This document shows, piece by piece, positions 20,268 to 28,851 of a stretch of 64,000 nt of DNA. The position numbers and the translations under genes were made by a program. Positions within the stretch are counted from its first letter, which is position 1. Each line of letters begins with the position of its first letter. Origin of the DNA: an uncultured Alphaproteobacteria bacterium (lineage in GTDB: Bacteria; Pseudomonadota; Alphaproteobacteria; Caulobacterales; Caulobacteraceae). The notes beneath the pieces were generated by a model that did no database searches, was not told the DNA's origin, and was given only the letters and a program-made list of their open reading frames with translations. The DNA is taken from NCBI GenBank assembly GCA_903822175.1, contig CAIJOB010000006.1, positions 1-64,000 of the forward strand. The letters are read 5' to 3'.

Positions 20268-23246
20268 TTGAAAATTCAAAGCACGCGGGAGCGCCTGTTG
20301 GCCTCCTCGATGATCTGCGGCGTGGCCTTCCTTGGCCTCTCCGCCAGCCAGGCCTTCGCCGCTGCGGCCGACGCCGCCAACGGTGAAGTCTCCGAAATCG
20401 TCGTGACCGGCACCCGGATCCCGTCGCCGAACCTGACCTCCATCGCCCCGATCACCACGGTGGGCAATGCCGACATCAAGTCGCAAGGCATCACCCGGAT
20501 CGAAGACATCACCAACGCTCTGCCGCAGGTGTTCGCCGGCCAGGGTTCCTCGGTCACCAACGGTTCGAACGGCACCGCGACCGTCAACCTGCGTGACCTG
20601 GGCTCCAACCGCACCCTGGTGCTGATCGACGGCCGCCGCTCGCAGCCGACCCCCGCCGACCTGAACTTCATCCCCTCGGCCCTGGTCGAACGCGTTGACG
20701 TGCTGACCGGTGGTGCGTCCGCCACCTACGGCGCTGACGCCATCTCCGGCGTCGTCAACTTCATCATGCTGCACAACTTCGAAGGCGTGCGCATCGACGC
20801 GCAATATTCGGGCTACCAGCACGACAACAACAACAGCACCGGCCAGACCGCTCTGACCGCCGCGGCCAAGACCGCCATCATCCCCTCGCAATACGCGATC
20901 CCGGGCAACCTCTGGGAAGGCGAAACCTCGCAGGTGACGATGATCATCGGCGCCAACGCGCCGGACGGTAAGGGCAACGTCACCGCCTACGCCACCTACC
21001 GCCAGAACAACGCGATCCTCGAAGCCGACCGCGACTTCTCGGCCTGTACGCTGGCCTCCACCGCGGCGGGCTTCACCTGCTCGGGTTCGGGCACGGCCTT
21101 CCCGGCCCGCGTCGGCAGCTTCCTGGTCGACCCGACCACCTACAACACCTTCCGCACCCGCGTGGCGACGGACGTGTTCAACTTCGGTCCGACGAACTTC
21201 TTCGCCCGTCCGGACGAACGCTACAGCCTGGGCGCCTTCGCCCACTACGAGATCGCGCCCTGGGCCGACGCGTACATGGACACCATGTTCATGGACGACA
21301 ACTCGACCGCCCAGATCGCGGCGGGCGGTATCTTCGCCGGCACGTTCAGCGTCGACTGCGCCAACCCGCTGCTGAGCGCCCAGGAAAAGGGCCTGCTGGT
21401 CCCGACCGCGGCCACCGGCGGCGGCACCTGCGCCACCAACCCGGCCGGCACCTTCACCGGCACCATCTCGCGTCGTCTGCTCCCCAATGAGCAGTCCGGC
21501 CGCCTGACCCAGTTCCGTCACAACGACTACCGGGTCGTGCTCGGCCTGAAGGGCGACCTGGGCAAGAACTGGAACTACGACGGCTACATGCAGCTTGGCG
21601 TCGTGACCGTGAACAACAAGCAGTCCGGCAACTTCGACACCACCCGCATCAACCAGTCGCTGAACGCGGTGGCCGGCCCCAACGGTCCGGTCTGCGCCCC
21701 CGGCGCCGACGCGGGCTGCGTGCCGATCAACATCTTCACGGCCCAGTCGATCTCGCCGGCCGCGATCAACTTCCTGTCGATCCAAAGCTTCAACTACGCC
21801 AACGTCAGCGAGCGCGTCGTCAGCCTGGCCTTCACCGGCAAGCTTGGCGACTACGGCCTGAAGAGCCCCTACGCTTCTGAAGGCGTGGGCGTGGCGTTCG
21901 GCGGCGAATATCGCCGTGAACACCTCGATAACGGCGCCGACTTCCTGTCGGTCAACGGCCTGGTGAACGGCAACGGCGGCGCCGCGGCGCCGACCAACGG
22001 CAGCTTCGACGTCTACGAACTGTTCGGTGAAGCCCGCGTGCCGCTGGTCAGCGACATGCCCTTCGCCAAGGACGTGTCCCTGGAACTCGGCTACCGCTTC
22101 TCCGACTACTCCTCGGTCGGCGACACCAACACCTACAAGGTGGCCGGTGAGTGGGAAGTGATCGACGGCCTGCGCTTCCGGGGCGGCTACAACCGCGCCG
22201 TTCGCGCCCCGAACATCACTGAGCTGTACCAGACCCAGACCGTGGGCCTGGACGGCAACTCCGATCCCTGCGCCGGCCTGACCGCCGCCAACCCGCTGGT
22301 CGCCACCTGCGCCTCGCTCTTCCACCTGACCACGGCGCAAGTCCTGGGCATCGAGAAGAACCCGGCCAACCAGTACAACGGCCAAGGCGGCGGCAACCCG
22401 AACCTGAAGCCGGAAACCGCCGACACCTACACCGCCGGCATCGTGTGGCAGCCGAGCTTCGCGCCCGGCCTGAACCTCAGCGCCGACTTCTTCGACATCA
22501 AGGTGGAGTCCTTCATCGGTGGCTACGGCGCCAACCTGATCCAGACTCAGTGCATCAACACCCTGTCGCCGACCTTCTGCAGCCTGATCCACCGCGACGC
22601 CAACGGTTCGCTGTGGCTGAGCAACACCGGCTTCGTGCAGGACACCACGCTCAACACCGGTTCGCTGAAGACCACCGGCGTCGACATCAACGCCTCCTAC
22701 CGGACCGACCTGTCGGCTCTGGGCCTGGGCGACAACGGTTCGGTCTCGGCCAGCATCGTTGGCACGTGGCTCGACACCCTGGTCACCCAGCCGCTGCCGG
22801 GCGGCGCCAGCTACGACTGTAAGGGCCTCTACGGCGCGGTCTGCGGCACCCCGGCTCCGGAATGGCGCCACAAGGCGCGTCTGACCTGGAACACGCCGTA
22901 CGCCTACGGCGACTGGTTCAAGTCGCTGAGCCTCTCGGCTCAATGGCGCTACTTCGGCAAGGTTGACCTGGACGCCTACAACTCGAACCCGCAGCTGAAC
23001 AACCCCGGCAGCCAGTTCACGGACGACAAGACGCTCGCCGCCCAGAACTACATCGACCTGGTCGCGAACGTGACGATCCACAACAACCTGAACCTGCGGA
23101 TCGGCGTGAACAACGTGTTCGACAAGGATCCGCCGATCGCCGACTCCACGGTGGCGCCGGGCCCGTTCGGCAACGGCAACACCTTCCCGAACGTGTATGA
23201 CGCGCTCGGCCGCTACGTGTACGTCGGCCTGACCGCCGACTTCTAA
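20268..23246 (+). CDS. TonB-dependent receptor
   Basis: Signal peptide, VSEIVVTGTRIPSPNLTSIAPITTV TonB box/plug, NLRDLGSNRTLVLIDGRR, C-terminal YVYVGLTADF. Confidence 0.96.
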   Translation: MKIQSTRERLLASSMICGVAFLGLSASQAFAAAADAANGEVSEIVVTGTRIPSPNLTSIAPITTVGNADIKSQGITRIEDITNALPQVFAGQGSSVTNGSNGTATVNLRDLGSNRTLVLIDGRRSQPTPADLNFIPSALVERVDVLTGGASATYGADAISGVVNFIMLHNFEGVRIDAQYSGYQHDNNNSTGQTALTAAAKTAIIPSQYAIPGNLWEGETSQVTMIIGANAPDGKGNVTAYATYRQNNAILEADRDFSACTLASTAAGFTCSGSGTAFPARVGSFLVDPTTYNTFRTRVATDVFNFGPTNFFARPDERYSLGAFAHYEIAPWADAYMDTMFMDDNSTAQIAAGGIFAGTFSVDCANPLLSAQEKGLLVPTAATGGGTCATNPAGTFTGTISRRLLPNEQSGRLTQFRHNDYRVVLGLKGDLGKNWNYDGYMQLGVVTVNNKQSGNFDTTRINQSLNAVAGPNGPVCAPGADAGCVPINIFTAQSISPAAINFLSIQSFNYANVSERVVSLAFTGKLGDYGLKSPYASEGVGVAFGGEYRREHLDNGADFLSVNGLVNGNGGAAAPTNGSFDVYELFGEARVPLVSDMPFAKDVSLELGYRFSDYSSVGDTNTYKVAGEWEVIDGLRFRGGYNRAVRAPNITELYQTQTVGLDGNSDPCAGLTAANPLVATCASLFHLTTAQVLGIEKNPANQYNGQGGGNPNLKPETADTYTAGIVWQPSFAPGLNLSADFFDIKVESFIGGYGANLIQTQCINTLSPTFCSLIHRDANGSLWLSNTGFVQDTTLNTGSLKTTGVDINASYRTDLSALGLGDNGSVSASIVGTWLDTLVTQPLPGGASYDCKGLYGAVCGTPAPEWRHKARLTWNTPYAYGDWFKSLSLSAQWRYFGKVDLDAYNSNPQLNNPGSQFTDDKTLAAQNYIDLVANVTIHNNLNLRIGVNNVFDKDPPIADSTVAPGPFGNGNTFPNVYDALGRYVYVGLTADF

Positions 23247-23381
23247 GACCAGAGACGTCTGTCTCAAGAGATCGGGCGGCGGAGCAATCCGCCGCCCTTT
23301 TTCGTGCCTGGCCTTTTTCGTGGCCGCTTAACCCCGCCGCCGTTAGGGTCGCGGCCCATTCGACGAAGGGCGCCAAAGCCG

Positions 23382-24149
23382 ATGGTGGAATTCAGATCCG
23401 GGCCGATAAAGCTCTCCGTCCCGCCCACGCCCAGTGCAGCGGGGCCGCGCGACGCCGAGGCGGACCGCGCGCAGCTGCAGGCGATGGAACAGGCCTTGGC
23501 GGCCGGCGAGGTCGAGGCGGCGGTGGCGCTCGCCGAGGCGGCGCTGGCCGGCGGCCTGGAGCATCCGCTGGTCTTCAACCTGGCGGCGGAGCGGCTGGAG
23601 AGCGAGGGCCGGTTCGGCGACGCCCTGGCGCTGCTGGACCGCGCGCACAAGCGGTTCCCGGCCGATCTGGGCCTGCGTCAGGCGCTGGGCCTTTGCCTGT
23701 TCCGTCTGCAACGGTTCGAGGCCGCCCTGCCGCATTTCGACGCCCTGATCGCCGCCCAGTCGAGCTTTGGCCACGCCCATGCGGCGCGCGGCGTGATCCT
23801 GGAGGCCCTGGACCGCGCCGACGAGGCCGAAGCCGCTTTCCGCACGGCGCATGATCTGGAGCCGGAGAACCTGCTGGCCATTGCCGGCCTCGCCTCCACC
23901 GCCAGCCGCAAGGACGACCACGCCGCGGCGCGCCGGTTTGCCGAGCAGGTGCTGGCCGCCGAGCCCGGCTATCCGGACGCTGTGCTGGTGCTGGCCCGCG
24001 CCGACCTGGCGGAGCGCGACTTCGCCGCCGGCGAGGCCAGGCTGCAAGCGATGATGGCCGACCCGCGGGTCCCGCCGCCGATGGTCAAGCTGGCGCAGGC
24101 CATGCTCGACCAGTTCGCCGCCGACCGCGACCGCAAGTTCGACGCCTGA
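23382..24149 (+). CDS. Tetratricopeptide repeat protein
   Basis: TPR-like repeats (LALLDRAHKRFPADLGLRQALGLCLFRLQRFEAALPHFDALIA). Confidence 0.8.
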   Translation: MVEFRSGPIKLSVPPTPSAAGPRDAEADRAQLQAMEQALAAGEVEAAVALAEAALAGGLEHPLVFNLAAERLESEGRFGDALALLDRAHKRFPADLGLRQALGLCLFRLQRFEAALPHFDALIAAQSSFGHAHAARGVILEALDRADEAEAAFRTAHDLEPENLLAIAGLASTASRKDDHAAARRFAEQVLAAEPGYPDAVLVLARADLAERDFAAGEARLQAMMADPRVPPPMVKLAQAMLDQFAADRDRKFDA

Positions 24150-24245
24150 TACCACCCCCGTTGCGCGCTTTGGGGGGCGCGTTCGTCGCAATCGCCTTCC
24201 GCTTTGCGAGGCCGCGGCGCAAGTTCGCCGCCAAAGGGAGTCGGA

Positions 24246-25298
24246 ATGACAGGGGAAGGATGGTCCAGGCGCAGCCTCGCCGCCGCGCTGGCGCCCGCGC
24301 TGCTCAGCGCCTGCGTGACGCCTGAAGCGAGGCTGGCCGAGCGTAAGCTGATCTCGATCAACCTCACCGACACCGGCCCGGTCCAGGGGCCGCCGCCGGA
24401 CGCCGGCGCGCAGCTGGAGACCGCGTTTGACCAGGCGCGGCGGATGGTCGTGCCGGTGTTCCTCAACGGCAAAGGGCCCTACCGCTTCGTGGTCGACACC
24501 GGTGCCAACCGCTCCGTGGTCTCGACCGAGGTGGCCGCCGCCTGCGATCTACCGTCGGCCGGCAAGGCGGACGTCCACGGCATCGCCGGCTCCGAGTCCG
24601 CAAATCTCGCCCTGGTCAGCCGCCTCAGCGTGGCGGCGGTGACCTCGCGCGACATGATCCTGCCGGTGCTGGATCGCGACCGCCTGGGCGCCGACGGCCT
24701 GTTGGGCGTCGACATGCTCAAGGGGCGGCATATGTCGCTGGATTTCCTCGACAACCGGTTCGAGATTGCCCCTTCCGGCTACGGCATGGAGGTGGGCCAG
24801 GGGAGCAACACCCGCATCCGCGGCGACACCGATCCGATCCAGGTGGCCGCCGCGATCCGCGACGGACAGCTGGTGATCCTGGACGCGCAGGTGGCCGATG
24901 TGCGGGTCGCCGCCTTTATCGATTCCGGCGCCCAGGTGACGGTGGGCAACCACGCGCTGCGCGACGCCGTCGTGCGCACTCATCCGGATTTCGGGCCGAG
25001 GCTCGCGCCCGTGCCGCTGCTGAGCGCCACCGGCCAGACGATGATGGGCGAATATGCGCCTCTGCCGGTGCTGCGGCTGGGCGGGATGCAGATCTACGAC
25101 GTGCTGGGCATCTTCGCCGAACTGCACATCTTCGACCTGTGGAAGCTGTCGGACCGGCCGGCGATCCTGATCGGGGTCGACGTGCTGCGCCACTTCCAGT
25201 CGGTGACGTTGGATTTCTACCGCAAGGTCGTGGTCTTCCAGCCCGCCCCGCCCGGCGACCCCCGCCTACGCCTGCAGCAGCGGCAGGGCGGCCGGTAG
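24246..25298 (+). CDS. Retropepsin-like aspartic protease family lipoprotein/exported protein
   Basis: Two Asp motifs: YRFVVDTGANRSVV and VAAFIDSGAQVTVG. Confidence 0.85.
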   Translation: MTGEGWSRRSLAAALAPALLSACVTPEARLAERKLISINLTDTGPVQGPPPDAGAQLETAFDQARRMVVPVFLNGKGPYRFVVDTGANRSVVSTEVAAACDLPSAGKADVHGIAGSESANLALVSRLSVAAVTSRDMILPVLDRDRLGADGLLGVDMLKGRHMSLDFLDNRFEIAPSGYGMEVGQGSNTRIRGDTDPIQVAAAIRDGQLVILDAQVADVRVAAFIDSGAQVTVGNHALRDAVVRTHPDFGPRLAPVPLLSATGQTMMGEYAPLPVLRLGGMQIYDVLGIFAELHIFDLWKLSDRPAILIGVDVLRHFQSVTLDFYRKVVVFQPAPPGDPRLRLQQRQGGR

Positions 25299-25319
25299 GG
25301 GTCGGCGCCGCGCGGAAAC

Positions 25320-25485
25320 AAGATTTGGAACCACGGAAAACACGGAAAGAGCACGGAAAGAAGGGAGGCCGCGACGGTCGTGGTTGATGGAATCGCGCGC
25401 TTTGCGCGCAGCGCGATCATCTCTTCGGCCTCGGAAATGAGCGTCTCTTTCCGTGCTCTTTCCGTGGTTCTCTTTTCTTCCGCTA
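25320..25485. repeat. Intergenic palindromic element, family A copy 1 (CACGGAAA-type inverted repeats)
   Basis: Left end AAGATTTGGAACCACGGAAAACACGGAAAGAGCACGGAAAG, right end TTTCCGTGCTCTTTCCGTGGTTCTCTTTTCTTCCGCTA; both ends match copy 2 at 63511-63613 in opposite orientation. Confidence 0.85.
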
Positions 25486-27258
25486 CCGCACCCGGGTCGG
25501 GTCGAGGACCATGGCTCCCTGGCTGCGCAGGCGGGCCTGGCCGAGTTCGTCGATGATGCCCTGAGCGCGTGGGTCGCCGAACACCCAGGCGGCGGCGGCT
25601 AGGGTCTTGGCGGACGAGGCTGAGACGCCCAGAATCTTCTGCACCGCCTCGATCGGCGAGCCGGAGGGGGACATGCGCTTCAGGCGCGCCTCGCCGGTGA
25701 TGCCGGCGAGGGTCTTGGCCTTGGCGACGGCGTCGTAGAAGCCGCCGAGCTGATCGACGAGGCCGAGCTCCTTGGCCTGGGCGCCGGTCCAGACGTGGCC
25801 CTTGGCGATCTCGCGCACCCGGTCAGGCGACAGCTTGCGGCCGGCGGCGACGCGCTGGACGAAGTTGTCGTAGATGCGGTCCATCCAGTGGGAGAAGGCG
25901 GCGCGCTGGGCGGGCGTGAACTCCTTGCCCATGCCAAAGCCGCCGGCGTAGTCGCCACCGACGCTGAGCTGGCGCACGTCGACGCCGAAGCGGCCGAGCG
26001 CGTCGCCCAGCGCGAACTTGCCGCCGAACACGCCGATCGAGCCCGTGAGCGTCGTGGGCTCGGCGATGATGGCCGAGGCTTCCGACGAGATCCAATAGCC
26101 GCCGGACGCGCCATAGGTGCCCATGGAGACCACCACCGGCTTGCCGGCCGCCTTGGCGGCGCGGATGGCGGCGAGGATCTCCTCCGACGCGGTGTCGGAG
26201 CCGCCGGGCGAGTTGAGGCGCAGGACGATGGCCTTCACGTCCTTGGCCTTGATGGCGTCGTAGAAGGCGTCGGCTATGTCGTCGGCGTAGATGCTGGAGC
26301 CGCGGGAGAACGGGTTGCCGCCCCCGTCCTTGCCGTCGACGATGTCACCCTCGGCCTCGATCACCGCGACCGCCGGACCCAGGCCCCGCTCGCGCGGCGC
26401 GCGGCCGTGGGCGTAGTCCTCGAAGTCCATCAGTTCGGCGCCTTCGCCGGCCTGTTTCAGCAGGGCCGCCTGGGCCTCGTGAACCTGGCCCACATGGTCG
26501 ATCAGATGCTTGTCCAGCGCCTCGTCGGAGAGATAGGGGCCGGCCTCCAGGGTGGCTTTGAGCACGGCCGGGTCGAGCTTGCGGTCGGCGGCGGCGGCGG
26601 CGATGTCGGTGGTGTAGACGCTGGTCATCCACGACAGCTCGGCGGACCGGTGGGCAGGCGTGTAGTCGTCGTAGAGGTAGCCGTTGACCGCGTTCTTGTA
26701 CTCGTAGCGCTGCTCGTAGTCGGCATGGACGCCGAACTTGTCGAAGGCGCGCTTGAAGAACAGGTCCTCGTTGGAGATGCCGGTGACCTGGAACGAGGCG
26801 CCGGGCTGCATCCAGAGGTCGTCGGAGGCCGCGCCGATCATGTAGGTCGCGGTCACTACGCCGGAGGGATAGAGCCCCTGGCTGTGGGCGATCATCGGCT
26901 TGCCCGAGGCGCGGAAGTGCCGGATTCCCAAGCGCAGTTCGTCGGCCAAGCCCGGCTCGACGCCGCCTTCGGGGAGGCGGATCAGGACGCCTTTGACCCG
27001 GTCGTCCTTTTCGGCGCGGCGCAGGCCCTCGAGGATCGACATGGCGGAGTGGCCCCGCCGCGCGAAGCCCGCCAGCACGCTCTGCGCCGACTGGTCGGTC
27101 AGCGGGTCGCGCAGGTCGAGCTCCAGCACCGTCTTGGCCGGCGTCGGCGCGGGGCCGGCGGCGGCGGCGGCCATGGAGATCAGCACGAAGGGCACGCCGA
27201 TCAGGAAAATCAGCAGGCCCGCGAAGACCCCGGCCGCGGTGATCAGGAACTGCTTCAT
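25483..27258 (-). CDS. sppA: Signal peptide peptidase SppA, 67K type
   Basis: IVLRLNSPGGSDTASEEI, VVSMGTYGASGGYWISS, TLTGSIGVFGG; N-terminal TM helix. Confidence 0.94.
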   Translation of the reverse strand: MKQFLITAAGVFAGLLIFLIGVPFVLISMAAAAAGPAPTPAKTVLELDLRDPLTDQSAQSVLAGFARRGHSAMSILEGLRRAEKDDRVKGVLIRLPEGGVEPGLADELRLGIRHFRASGKPMIAHSQGLYPSGVVTATYMIGAASDDLWMQPGASFQVTGISNEDLFFKRAFDKFGVHADYEQRYEYKNAVNGYLYDDYTPAHRSAELSWMTSVYTTDIAAAAADRKLDPAVLKATLEAGPYLSDEALDKHLIDHVGQVHEAQAALLKQAGEGAELMDFEDYAHGRAPRERGLGPAVAVIEAEGDIVDGKDGGGNPFSRGSSIYADDIADAFYDAIKAKDVKAIVLRLNSPGGSDTASEEILAAIRAAKAAGKPVVVSMGTYGASGGYWISSEASAIIAEPTTLTGSIGVFGGKFALGDALGRFGVDVRQLSVGGDYAGGFGMGKEFTPAQRAAFSHWMDRIYDNFVQRVAAGRKLSPDRVREIAKGHVWTGAQAKELGLVDQLGGFYDAVAKAKTLAGITGEARLKRMSPSGSPIEAVQKILGVSASSAKTLAAAAWVFGDPRAQGIIDELGQARLRSQGAMVLDPTRVR

Positions 27259-27361
27259 CGTTGATCCAGATTCATGGGTAGCCGGCGCGCGCGCTCGCGA
27301 ATGACGTTTCCGTCTTTAAGTCGAAGCGCGGCGTCTGGCACTGGATTTCGCAGGCGACATC

Positions 27362-28021
27362 CTAAACGCGGGCCGAGGGCTTCTGGACGGGGGTCTTGGC
27401 GACCTTTCGGCGCAGCTTGGCGACATCGCCGGCGCTGACGGCGGGGGCGGAATTGCCCCAGCTGTTGCGGACATAGGTGGCGACGGCGGCGACCTGGGCG
27501 TCGGTCAGCTTCCAGCCGTAGCTCGGCATGGAGAGCGGCGTGGGCCGGGCGTCGGTGGCGACCGTCTGGGTTCCCGACAGGATGAAGCGGATCACCGTCG
27601 TGGGGTCGGTGGACTGGGTCACCGCCGCGCCGGGCAGAGGCGGGAAATAGGTCGGCGCGGCCTTGCCGTCGACGGCGTGGCAGGCGGAACACTCGTCGAC
27701 ATAGATCGCCTGACCGGCGGCCATGACCTTGGGGTTTAGCGTCACCGCGGCGGGTTCGGCAGCGTGGGTCGGCTGAGATTTCAGATAGGCTGCGACGGCG
27801 GCAAGGTCGGGGTCGGCCATCTGCGAGGTGGAGTAGTGGACGACGTCGGCCATGGAGGCCGAGGCGTTGGCGCGGCTGTTGCGGCCGGTCTTGAGATATT
27901 CCGCGACGTCGGGCGCGGACCAGGCGCCGAGACCCCGGCGCGCATCGGCGTTGATCGCTGGCGCGAACCAGTTGTCGAGCTTGCCGCCCTCCAGCGCGTG
28001 GCCGGCCTTGTCGCCGCCCAG
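27362..28021 (-). pseudogene. 5'-truncated cytochrome c (alcohol/aldehyde dehydrogenase cytochrome c subunit-like), C-terminal part only
   Basis: Heme motif CSACH; coding-like frame continues upstream of the called start (LGGDKAGHALEGGKLDNWFAPAINADARRGLGAWSAPDVAEYLKTGRNSRANASASM...) to about 28021, then similarity stops. Confidence 0.75.
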
Positions 28022-28284
28022 GCGACGTGGGCGGGCGGCTCATGCGCGGAGACTTCGCGATCGGCGGCGCCACCCCCGTCAACACCTCCGGCGGCCTGGT
28101 GTCCAAGGGCCATCCAGTGGGCGCCACCGGGATCGCCCAGCTCTACGAGCTGATCGTGCAGCTGCGGGGGGAGGCGGGCGCCCGCCAGGTGGAGGGGGCC
28201 CAGATCGCCATCGCCGAGAATGGCGGCGGTTACCTCCGCGGGGAGGAAGCGGCCTGTGTCGTAACCATCCTGGAGAAGGGGTGA
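28022..28284 (+). pseudogene. 5'-truncated thiolase / acetyl-CoA acetyltransferase, C-terminal ~86 aa only
   Basis: GGATPVNTSGGLVSKGHPVGATGIAQLYELIVQLRGEAGARQVEGAQIAIAENGGG...CVVTILEKG is the canonical thiolase C-terminus; about 300 N-terminal residues are absent. Confidence 0.82.
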
Positions 28285-28420
28285 GGCCCTAGGGCGATCT
28301 GGCCGCAGACGAACTCGGCCGCCGGAGAACCGGATGCGCGGGCGCGCACACGCCTAAGCGTCGGACTTCTTGTGGGTATTGGCGGGAAAGGGTCTCACCC
28401 GAGGTTGGGGGGGAGATGAT

Positions 28421-28497
28421 TGGTCGGAGTGGCAGGATTTGAACCTGCGACCCCTGCGTCCCGAACGCAGTGCTCTACCAGACTGAGCCACACTCCG
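28421..28497 (-). tRNA. tRNA-Pro (anticodon CGG), CCA encoded
   Basis: RC folds as CGGAGTG acceptor, anticodon arm CTGCG-TTCGGGA-CGCAG, T-arm GCAGG-TTCAAAT-CCTGC, CACTCCGACCA. Confidence 0.95.
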
Positions 28498-28682
28498 ACT
28501 TTGGAGGGCGCCTTATAGAGGAGGGGTTGGTGGGCCGCAAGGCGAGGTTGGCGGGCTTTGCGACGGCGTCAAAAACGCGACTTCCGCAATGACTTCCCCT
28601 AAGACTTTCGGGGCGTTGCATCGCAGGGTGTCATACGCTATCTCGACGCCTCCGCGCGGGGACCCCTCGCGGCCGTTCCTGC

Positions 28683-28756
28683 TGGGGAATGGTGTAATGG
28701 TAACACTGCGGTTTTTGGTACCGTCATTCTAGGTTCGAGTCCTAGTTCCCCAGCCA
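28683..28756 (+). tRNA. tRNA-Gln (anticodon TTG)
   Basis: TGGGGAA acceptor, GCGGT-TTTTGGT-ACCGT anticodon arm, CTAGGTTCGAGTCCTAG T-arm, TTCCCCAGCCA. Confidence 0.94.
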
Positions 28757-28851
28757 CTTCCTCCTGAAAGCGCTGTCAGACCGCCGCCTGGGCTTAGCTG
28801 GGCTGGGCGAGGCGCGCCGCGTGATCCGCCGCGCGCCTCCAGCCGTTGGCC

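Noticed and set aside
20262-23267. 1001-aa ORF antisense to the whole TonB-dependent receptor
   Set aside because: It is in exact codon register opposite the receptor, so its stops would need TTA, CTA or TCA codons in the sense gene. Those are rare in this GC-rich, probably highly expressed gene. Low-complexity V/G/A/D/R-rich translation; codon-bias artefact.
25139-25420. Small ORFs with EPRKTRKEHGKK / LFPCFPWFQ translations at the family A repeat
   Set aside because: Translations of the CACGGAAA repeat itself; the same false peptides recur at 63457-63663
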